From NCBI GenBank assembly GCA_002205965.3, contig NADL03000001.1:1426001-1490000 (forward strand): a stretch of DNA of 64,000 nt, read 5' to 3'. The position numbers and the translations under genes were made by a program. Under the pieces are notes generated by a model that saw only the letters and a list, made by a program, of their open reading frames with translations, did not search any database and was not told the origin of the DNA. Below, piece by piece: positions 55,801 through 64,000 of the stretch. The DNA comes from Kappaphycus alvarezii (Eukaryota; Rhodophyta; Florideophyceae; Gigartinales; Solieriaceae). Positions within the stretch are counted from its first letter, which is position 1, and each line of letters starts with the position of its first letter.

Positions 55801-55966
55801 CAAGCAAATTTCGTTGTTCGCCATGTACGAGAGCTAGTAATATACCCCTCACTGACTGCAGAGGTCATACTAGACAATCTTCCCGCCCTCAAGGTGCTCC
55901 GCTTGCAGACTGATCCCAGAAACGGTCTCCATGTGGTCGGTTCCAAGACCTCAAGTAACTCCTAGG
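52818..55966 (+). pseudogene. Copia interior: gag-like and RT/RNase H remains
   Basis: The left half holds two frames (52818-53354 and 53785-54465) that look like worn gag and middle pol sequence; neither has a domain I can name with confidence. The right half is recognisable: GWEITRGLDNSIFLQEYIV at about 55,240-55,300 is the end of copia RT, followed by YRQLIADFFYLTDNTWPDQP, matching the segment after it. SDWSSDRADRISHSGAAFYF with FSRKM near 55,640-55,740 is the RNase H start. Stops and frame changes are frequent. No integrase is recognised. Confidence 0.65.
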
Positions 55967-55997
55967 GATTCCACAGCCACGAAAAGATCAGGGGATC

Positions 55998-56168
55998 TGT
56001 TAGACTTTCAGGCGTGCTTCAGCTGCTTCAATTGCAAGCCATGAAACCTTACAGTAAGACTTTTCGATAATTAGAGAACAATAAAAATACCGTAGGCACT
56101 CCACCATCCGCCCGGAGAATAACAGGCCACGATAAAACTTTTACCTCAGCCATCCTCACGTTCTCATA
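55998..56168 (+). repeat. 3' LTR of the copia element (171 bp)
   Basis: Starts TGTTAGACTTTCAG, two bases after a purine-rich tract (AGATCAGGGGA), and ends CTCATA. Clearly related to the 5' LTR but much diverged. Confidence 0.75.
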
Positions 56169-56173
56169 TTCTT
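56169..56173. repeat. Target-site duplication of the copia element, right
   Basis: TTCTT, matching 52702-52706. Confidence 0.7.
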
Positions 56174-56499
56174 TAGCTCTAAATTTACTTCTTAAGGGTA
56201 CAGAGCCGGAAACATTTATAATGCCATCGATTTTTTTATCCGTTGACTTGAAGAAAAGGTTAAAAACGAACTGTTCAAAGCTATTCCTTTTAGTACCTCA
56301 ATCATGTGTCAAAAGGATTTGTAAATCGAATAAATATTTTTTAATTTCTTTTCAATTCGGCTACCCCAGGGTTGGAAATATCTATAAAGCCACGCATTTT
56401 GAGAAGCATTTCCGCCAAACCAAAAGACCACAGGATATTTCCTTATACTCAACAATCCCCTGCGATCCTCCAACGGCATTCCACACATTTGCAGAAAAT

Positions 56500-57290
56500 T
56501 GAAGATGTCCCGGGGAAGGCACTAAAAGAGTTTGAAAAAGGGCAGATTGATGCCTTAAACAGCCAGAACATGTCGAACAGGGCAATATTGTAGTGCATAA
56601 AGCGCTCTAAAGACGTCGGGCGGAATTAAATTTGGCTCCGACAGCAATATAGGGTCTAAAAGCGCCCTAGGGGGAAAAGAAAAATGACAGAGAGGTCCTA
56701 CTAGCTTTTAATTCGAGAGGCCTCTAACCAAGGTAGGTCTTCGTCTGACCTCCGCACTGCTCTTAATTTGCCAGACTCTAGGAGAAGGTTCCGTTACTAA
56801 GTCGGGCGTTTTATTTCAATTCAAGCGGATTAAGAAGGCCCCTGCAATGAATCCGAGCAAAAACATAGAACTGTCGAGTTTGCAAGGTCCCACGTCATAT
56901 GTAATTACTAGAAATGGAGCCGAGTCATGTTTAGCGATGAAAAGAAGTTGAATATAGACTTCCTTGATGTTTGAGCGTCTTACTGGCACTGGTTAAAGAA
57001 GTTGGAAGCCATTTTTCATCTAAAAAGCATTTTAAATGGGTTTGTGATGGTTCGGATTGGTTCTCTTTGTCAGGAACACGTCGTTGGCTGTTTTATCTTG
57101 TCGACAGAACTAGAATGACTACACTACAACTCTTAAGAAGTATCTACTTCCCTTTGATGCAGAGATACACCATTAGGACGGGATTTTTATCAAGATTGGC
57201 TTCTATCCACACGTCCAAGCACACCAAGGATTTTCGCTGGAAAAAATTTGACGGTTGTGGAGTAGCCTGCGAAATCAACGGATCTTAACC
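56500..57290 (+). pseudogene. Second Tc1-family transposase relic
   Basis: Begins EDVPGKALKEFEKGQIDALN followed by MSNRAIL, the Tc1 helix-turn-helix start (typically GKALTEFERGQIDAL). At about 56,930 a frame gives MFSDEKKLNIDF with the first catalytic Asp, followed by an in-frame stop. Faint traces of the second Asp region follow. It is on the opposite strand from, and more decayed than, the copy at 41.7-42.6 kb. Confidence 0.7.
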
Positions 57291-58379
57291 TGATAGATAA
57301 TTTATGTAAAATACTGTAGAGGCAGTGATACAAAGAAAAGAGGCAGTTTGGGTCGGTTGCGGAGTTGGGGAGTGTTTGGAAAGGTTCGGGCAAAATTCGC
57401 CACTCAACCCTTGTCCCTTTGGTGTATGCTCTCCCAGACACTGTGCTAAGTTCTTAGGGTGAGATTTGGGCAAAAAGGGTACTATTTTGATGTTATCCGC
57501 GTCGGAAGGGCATGTCTTTATACTGTCTTCCGACCCTGAGGTAGCAGAATCGAGAAAAATTAGCATTTTTACTCAAATTGTAAACATTTTTGGGATCGGC
57601 GGACTCCGGCTCGTTTTTAGTGTGACCCATCCACGCTGCTAACCTCTAGCTTCGTGACCTCACAAGTACTCACCCCAATCCCTAATGGAACATGCGGCCT
57701 CACTTCAAGAAAATACATTACTTCCCAAATAATAAATTACTATAAATTCCCCCTCTTTTGGGATCTGATAAATGAGCAAAAAGATTGTTTTTAGACATTT
57801 TTCTTATTTTAACGTGTTTTGAAGTCCATGTTTTAAAAAAAAGTGGCTTTATATTCATTTCCCGCATCTCATGTAGTACATCTACAGAAGGTATTTCGTA
57901 ACTGTAAGATTCAAATGTAATTAAGCCATTCGATTGTAATTAGTGTTTCTTAGGGGAAAATGGGTATTTTACGCCATAACAAGTTTCGTAGAAAATTCGC
58001 TTCCACGTTGCCATCTGGAAACGAAAATTTCAAGACGCAAAACTTCGGAATACTTATTTACGCCTCCGAATTTCATTTCATTGCAAATTATGAGTAATAC
58101 CTCGCCGATCCCTTGCGGTGCTACACGAACATCCTCAAAACGTCCTCGGCGTCGGACTATTATGGTTCGACAAGCCAACTACCGTGTTGGATAGGCGCGA
58201 GCTCAACGTGATCGACCTCGCGAACGCTTATTTAGGCATTGCACGCTTATGCCTCGGACGATATATTAGTTCACGCGTGTCGTCAAATGAGAGACGCATG
58301 CACTGACGTCACAAAAATTACTGCTCAGGCACTTCATATTCAGGGTGTAACATTTTAAATGCTTGCTCTGGAGAGCAGT
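57291..58379. other. Spacer with a small retroelement scrap
   Basis: At 57,648-57,720 the plus strand aligns with 31,393-31,462 (shared ACTCACC-CAATCCCT-ATGGAACATG and GCCTCACTT), a leftover of the second endonuclease-type family. The rest shows nothing recognisable; short frames at 57190-57566 (minus) and 57943-58306 (plus) have no known domain. Confidence 0.5.
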
Positions 58380-59300
58380 CACTACAACGCTTCAGATTTC
58401 GTAAGCGAGACATTGAGCGGAATGGCAAGGCTATGGGTTGGTTTACTGGAAGCATGGCACGCAATCGATACGCTTTTGACCCTCTCACGGCTTGTTGTAT
58501 CTTACTATGTCGTCTGTCTTCTTCATGCACGAGGTACGAACTGGAACCCATCTTCAGTGTCCGCCACTCTCATTTAAGCGAAATATTCTGCGAGGCTTTT
58601 GAGCACTTTTGGAAGTCTAAGTGCCATTTGGTTACTACTTTACAACAGGGAATAATTCAGTCTAAAGCCGAGAATTATGCCAATGCTATCCAGGAATCTG
58701 GTGCACCGCTCGACAGTTGTCTTGGATTCATTGACTGCACAAAGATAAAGATCTCTCGGCTAAGTGGAGATGGCTCTAACCAACGGGTATGCTATTCTGG
58801 GCATGAAGAATTTCACTGCCTTGTGTACCAAACCATCACCACCCCAGTTGTTTTGATATTTTCCCTGTTCGGACCCTACGTAGGTCTTCACCATGGCATG
58901 ACACTACTGCGGCGTTCAGGAATTGATAATACCTTACAAGAGGCATGTGTTATAAACGGGAGGCAATTCTATATACATGGAAACGCTGCATATGTACTGC
59001 GCCCTTGGCTTCACTCCGCGTTCGACAGATCTTAAGCTAAGCTGTCTCAGGCTCTATGCAATATTGGAATGAACGGGGCTTGAACCGCAGTGGAATGGAA
59101 CTGTAAAGACCTCAAACAGATGTGGGTCAGAAATGATATTGCGAGTCTTCTAAAAGTCGGCCGCTTCCCTGCCGGTCTGCTCTATGTCGTATTAGCTCTC
59201 TTACTGAATTTCAAGACTTCTATGGGAAAGGGTGGCAAATTAGTCACTACTTTATGTGCGACGCACCTAGCTTTGAAGAATACGTACCAATTTAAACTGA
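58380..59300 (+). pseudogene. PIF/Harbinger transposase, inactivated
   Basis: DDE_Tnp_4-type core in frame 58433-59035: LDSCLGFIDCTKIKISR (first Asp), NQRVCYSGHEEFHCLVYQTI, LFGPYVGLHHGMTLLRRSGI, and FYIHGNAAYVLRPWL. In active members the second and third motifs read RHDMTL and YGDPAY, so both Asp residues are replaced (Gly and Asn). The N-terminal FRFRKRDIER segment and the C-terminal VEWNCKDLKQMWVRNDIASL and LLLNFKTSMGKGG lie in other frames, with stops between. Terminal repeats and the expected 3-bp target duplication were not found. Confidence 0.82.
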
Positions 59301-60867
59301 CCCTGTATACCAGGCAGTATGGTAACAATAATTGAACGGCGCGCCGAGCTGCGAGCGGCGACCCTGTGCACAGGTATTCCTACGCTATCAGATGGATGGG
59401 CGCTACCACATGTTAGCTGTGTTGGGAGGAAGCGAATGTCAGTTGACGCCATATGGGCAGAGAGGACACCGGAGTTCGCTGTGACGGTCGCCATGTTTTG
59501 GTGGTTCAGCACAAGTTTTTCACCTTCAGCTCAGGTCAGAGGAACGGGAGGGGTCTTTTTTTCTGTGTTTTGGTTCTGAGTGCAAACTTCCTGGCGCCAG
59601 TCGTCACGAAAAAATGTCCCTGTACATTTTCATTTGCCCAAGGTTTCCTATTCGATTCTCCCATAATTTCCGTAAATGTCAGACAGTTGTTGGACGTCCG
59701 ATATGTTTCCACGAAATTTTTACGACATTGACACGGCATAAACTCTCTAATTTGTACCGTACTACTTTATGGCATCAGTAACGGGTGTCCGGCTGCAGGA
59801 TCCGCCTACATTGCTAGCTAAAAGCTAGCAGTATGGGGCGATATACTGTACCGTAGGGGCTTTTCCTAAGACCTTTGCTTGCGAGGCCAGCAGTCAACGC
59901 GATGGCAATTGCTGGGGTGAGGATAGGATTTCTGATAGATAAGGATAGAGAGAAGATGAAGGAACTTTATTGAAAAAGGCCGTTCGTGGACGCCTTAAGA
60001 GTGTAACGGACTTTGTATCAACGTTGCTTAACTTCTCCCTTTTTTGTTTGTTTTTGTTTGTTGGCACTTTAGCTAGCAATATAGTCGGTTCTGCACTGGA
60101 CCCCCGATACTAATGCAGTAAAGATAAAATATTGTAAGAGTCCGAGCCCGGTGGAGCGAAGACGGAACCCTTAAATTCATAACCCTTAAATTCATGGACT
60201 CTGACGCGCTCCCCTTAAATACAGTACTGTAAAGCCGCGTACCGGCGCATTTTCTGTTGACGAACCCGGGGAAGACTAGATCAGTCTGTTGACTATCCTT
60301 CTTTCTAACGTAGGATACTCTGCCTAGGTCCGCACACTCGCTGTGTGGATAGATAGGCGTCTGTAGTAGGTCTACGATAGTTGCAATCCTGTACTCGCAG
60401 CACAGGAAGAGCTAGAGAAACCCAAACGAAGAGAGTCTGAGTTCACTGAAGAAGAAGGTACCGAAGAGAAAAAAGCTGTCGCAGCTACACTAGAGGCTAA
60501 AATGTACTGCATGCGCTCCGGTTCCAACGACCCAGACCGAAGAAAAAATGGGGCCAGTATAGAATCGGGGGTGCTGTAAAAACAAATGCGTCTTCCAGGA
60601 GCACGAATGGCTTACTGTGAACCTTATCACTTGCCTCTCTCTGAAGCCTGAGTGCGACTGCGATCAGCGTTTGTATGTATAATTATTGTTCAGCGTGATG
60701 GGTTATGGAGTGGGTTAGAAGTAGATTTAGCAACACGTCGTTACATTTCAGTCTTGTTAACCCGTCTGCAGGATTACGCTCAGAAGGGGTTCGGCCAATA
60801 TTAGAGATAGTCCCTTCTAAGTATGCCTTACGTACGGCAGCGACGTCAACCATCAGTCTGCGCTAAG
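59301..60867. other. Spacer, probably including the 3' LTR of the right-edge copia element
   Basis: A 15-bp unit AACCCTTAAATTCAT is repeated exactly in tandem at 60166-60180 and 60181-60195. A GTACTG tract is at about 60,221. A plus frame without ATG (60370-60579) is rich in Glu and Lys (EELEKPKRRESEFTEEEGTE). The 3' LTR of the minus-strand copia element should lie here, but its ends could not be fixed. Confidence 0.4.
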
Positions 60868-63620
60868 TTATGTAACGAGAACGTGTGAGAGCATCAAATA
60901 GTAGCTTGCTGTCCGTGAACATAAGAAACGGAATTTTTGACCAAGCATCTGTTCCATATCGTGCTTAATCAGATAGGCATTGTCGAATCCATCTGCGAAG
61001 GCCAATGTCTCAGTAGCCATACTTGATCTCGCCACTTTATGCGATTTGTGTGAGTAGTAGTGAAGAGTTGCGCAGCGGCCAGAGGCATAAGCAAGACAAA
61101 TGACAAAATCAAGCTGGGATTTCAGGTCGGGTCGGTTAGCAAAAGAAGATTCTTTGTACACAACAAGTCGAAGAGACTCTTTTTCTAGCTTAGGAAAGCG
61201 AAGCGTAAGCTGCTAAGTGTGTTTGAGGAGCTTGAACACGCGATTGAGTAGCAAGATGGACTCTTAGTTAAATGTTTTGTCTGTAACTTGTGATGCCATC
61301 GAAGCGGCGCAAGCTATGTAGGGTCTTGTGTGCACGACCCACATTAGTTTAGCATGGAGCGACCGAAAATCCTGGAACTTCACAGTCTTGGGCAGATACT
61401 GCAGGCGCTCTATGTAATGGGACTGGGATAGTGTCCGAAGACGTGGATTGGAAGTGTCGCACATTATTCCAGTGTACACAAACTGAGCTGTATCAGGCAG
61501 GGTGATGTCGAAATGTTTCTTGATCTGTCGTTGGATTTAAGCCTTAATGTTCAGGCTTAGAGGCTTGGATGACATCGTCGACATAGCATCCACTAAGGGC
61601 CACAAGCATTTCAGCGCATCTTCTAAAGAATAGTGCAAAGTCGCCGGTGGATTGTTGCATGCGCAAATTGTGCATATGAAACTTGGCGAACGTTTCCGAC
61701 CAGTAATCACCAATGTCAGTTAAGCCATAAATGGGAAGTATGAGTTGCAGTAACTCCTCCGGGTTCAGATCTAGTTCCTTTGGCTTGATAAAAACTTTTC
61801 TCTTCAAATTAGACGCGGAACACAAGTAGGCCTGCTTGACATCCAGGGACCAAAATCAAAGCCTAGAATCGTCGCTAGTGCCATTAGCAGTCGGACGGAG
61901 GACTGCTTGATGTTGACTGCAATATAGAAAATCATTTCTTGTCCTTGTCGCGGGCCCACCAACGATAAATCTAGCTTTGAATTTCACCTCTGCAGTGCTG
62001 GAATGCTTGAGGGCTAAAATAAAACGAGCAGGAATGACGTTTAGAATAGGTCCAAGCTCCCCCTCGAGCACAAGAAGAAATGTGCCTTTCTAAATTAGAC
62101 CTAATATTTCTTGTCTCAGAGCATCATTGAGCTCCTGAACAAACTCAGTGAGTCTTGGATCGCCAGTGGACAAGACCTCATTGTGCATTATACGCGGTGG
62201 TCCTGTGTCGTTGGCTGTGATCAATTCTTCCATTGACTGTAAGCGAGCTATGGGACTGGTCGAAGCTGAGATATGTTGAATTCCCTGGGACCCTTGTCTT
62301 CGCCTATATACGGGCGAGCTTGCTTGCCGTGAACAGAGGCAACCAAATGGGGACCTGTGTAACGCTGAAGGCCTTCACGGTATACATATACAAAATCACC
62401 TGGGATGTATTTGTGGTCAGATGAAGGGGTGGAATATAACTTACTCAGCGATTGACTAGGTCACGTGATACTAGTTTTTCATATTCATGTCGTGCAGTTT
62501 CCATTACACGGAAACGCTCCTTCTGATGGGGACTCGTACGGGCAAATACCGGGCATTTGAGGAAATACATCAAAGACAAGCAATTGAGGGCAAAGTCCGT
62601 CCGGGCCGACAGTGGAGTTGATAGCCTTGATTATATTGAGAGACATACGTCTGGTGGTATGATGGGGTGACTGTTCCTCGTCTTCTGATAAACTTTGCCC
62701 AGTAAATCATGGTACATTTCGAAAGCACATAATGAATTGTGGCTCTCAGTTACCGTATGCTTAAGTTCAATTTTTCCACCTGGTCAGTAATCATGCTCTC
62801 TGGGTAGCCATCATAAATGGTAGACCAGATGCAAATGAAAGTATTTCAAATGGTCGTCGCGTCTAGTGCGGGCAAGAATGCGGCGTTCTGTAATTTAGTT
62901 CCTACATCCACGATGTGTAGGACTGGACTGGTCTTGGGTGTAAGCCGACCCCTGCGAAGCTCTATCTCTTGTTCGAGATACATGATATCGATTCGGAGCT
63001 CGTAATTAAATCCTAGGCTTTCAGTATCCCGGATGCGGAATACGGACTGTTTCGGTGCGTACAACTGACATATTTCGCATGTCTTACGAAATCCTCCAGG
63101 ATGGCGTGTGTCTACTTAGTTAGTTGTTCCGGCTTAGCACGGCTCAACAGGTTGTATAATTTTTGCGTAGAGGGGTGCCGTACATGCTGGTGTAGGCGTT
63201 CAAGCTGCGGATGCGTGAAGAATGTTCCAAACTCTGCTGGCCAGTCCCAATAGATACGTACAAGCTTGCGTTGAACTGGTACTTTCCAGCCCTCTCTAAC
63301 GCATTCTGGCTGGTTGTAGACCGATAAAACCTGCAAAGAGTAATTTTCTAAGATGTCTAGACCGATTAGAAAAGGTATATCGTCCTTGAAGACGTCTACC
63401 CATAGTGTCAAAACGGTTTGGGGATAGAGATGTAAATCGATATTTTTCCATAGGATTTGGCAACGCCGGTGCCAAAACGGAAGGAGTTTCGGGATTTCAT
63501 CAATTCGAAGTTGACCTCAATAGATTTGCAGGAATCTCGGGCCTGGCAGAGTCCGGTAACGGAACAGTGACCTCCAATATCAAGTCATCCGCTATGGAAG
63601 TCAGTTGATGGCTCGAATGA
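60868..63620 (-). pseudogene. Ty1/copia polyprotein, broken, second element
   Basis: Read from 63620 down. Protease end and GAG-pre-integrase: DDIPFLIGLDILENYSL, then LERLHQHVRHPSTQKLYNLL (63112-63411). Integrase: FNYELRIDIMYLEQEIEL then VLHIVDVGTKLQNAAFL (62846-63064). Reverse transcriptase: NVIPARFILALKHSSTAEVK with FKARFIVGG (61856-62071), then LQLILPIYGLTDIGDYWSET and the polymerase box YVDD (61544-61825). RNase H: ESSFANRPDLKSQLDFVICL and SSMATETLAFADGFDNAYLI (60868-61161). The domain order protease-integrase-RT-RNase H is that of Ty1/copia. Frame breaks occur between all blocks. It is a different lineage from the copia element at 52.7 kb. Confidence 0.82.
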
Positions 63621-64000
63621 CTTCTTGTCAACACGATGCTTGTCAATATTGGATGGTAAATGATATTTTCGAGAACAATCTCGCTTCTTATGCTTCAGGT
63701 ATCGATAACGACGACCAACAATAGGGTGTGCTGTGTAATAAGGCACTTTTTATAGAAACTCGAGAATCAGACTGTGTGCCGATGATGAGCGGGGGCGTTG
63801 AGACCAAGTTGCTTACGAAGCTCGTTGCAAATTTTCCGTTTCAGCCAACGTCGGGTTTTTGCGCGTCATGGCGCTTTGGCGAACCCTCATATCGTGATTA
63901 ATTTGGCTGAGGTCTCGCTACTTTGCGGCTGATTCACGTATAAATTTACAGTGTCCCTAGTATCTGGCGTTCCAGACTCAGCTACTGAATCCGGTCGGTG
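63621..64000 (-). other. Probable gag/protease region of the right-edge copia element
   Basis: Minus-strand pieces such as GRRYRYLKHKKRDCSRKYH could be the nucleocapsid end of gag. No intact frame is visible and the element continues past the window. Confidence 0.35.

Larger units (their letters stand above)
52707..56168 (+). mobile_element. Ty1/copia retrotransposon, decayed, both LTRs present
   Basis: A 3462-bp element with short related LTRs (52707-52879 and 55998-56168) and a 5-bp target duplication. The interior carries copia-type pol remains near its 3' end. It is shorter than a full copia element, so part of pol has been deleted. LTR divergence is high, so the insertion is old. Confidence 0.75.

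Overview
This is nuclear DNA of a eukaryote: a small island of compact, intron-poor host genes inside a large mass of nested and mostly decayed transposable elements. Nothing looks bacterial, organellar or viral; there is no rRNA, CRISPR array or convincing tRNA. The gene style (almost intron-free enzymes packed tail to tail, a hydrolase with an organelle-type leader, and gypsy, copia, MULE, PIF/Harbinger, Tc1 and endonuclease-bearing non-LTR elements all around) fits a florideophyte red alga such as Chondrus. That taxonomic call is inference.

Layout. 1-2.84 kb: the 5' part of a Ty3/gypsy retrotransposon on the minus strand, with LTR, tRNA primer site, an unusual leader holding twin hairpins, gag and protease/RT. 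2.9-16.4 kb: AT-rich DNA with an RT fossil, one orphan ORF and a few weak ORFs. 16.394-22.525 kb: a complete MULE DNA transposon with 282-bp inverted termini and a perfect 10-bp target duplication. It carries a broken transposase and an open Ulp1-type SUMO-protease ORF. 22.5-25.2 kb: a minus-strand copy of a non-LTR element whose C-terminus looks like a restriction-like endonuclease; a plus-strand copy lies at 32.9-36.0 kb and further scraps at 25.9 and 30.7 kb. 25.5-28.5 kb: gypsy and non-LTR scraps, then an unexplained GC-rich stretch.

Host genes: a trihelix/Myb-SANT-like regulator (29.2-30.5 kb), then a tight cluster at 36.4-40.8 kb: a membrane-anchored FKBP with a Cys-rich tail, GET4, peptidyl-tRNA hydrolase and galactose-1-phosphate uridylyltransferase. 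They are arranged convergent, divergent, convergent. The four have unrelated housekeeping roles (protein folding in the secretory route, tail-anchored protein insertion, release of peptidyl-tRNA, Leloir galactose metabolism), so their proximity reflects compaction and not a pathway. Three of them carry frame breaks, two of these in short homopolymers, which raises the question of assembly error.

From 41.7 kb on are relics of Tc1 (two), hAT, a bounded Ty1/copia element (52.707-56.168 kb, 5-bp target duplication), PIF/Harbinger (58.4-59.3 kb) and a second, minus-strand copia element running off the right edge. Several minisatellites and hairpins lie between. All domain calls are by eye; no database search was run.
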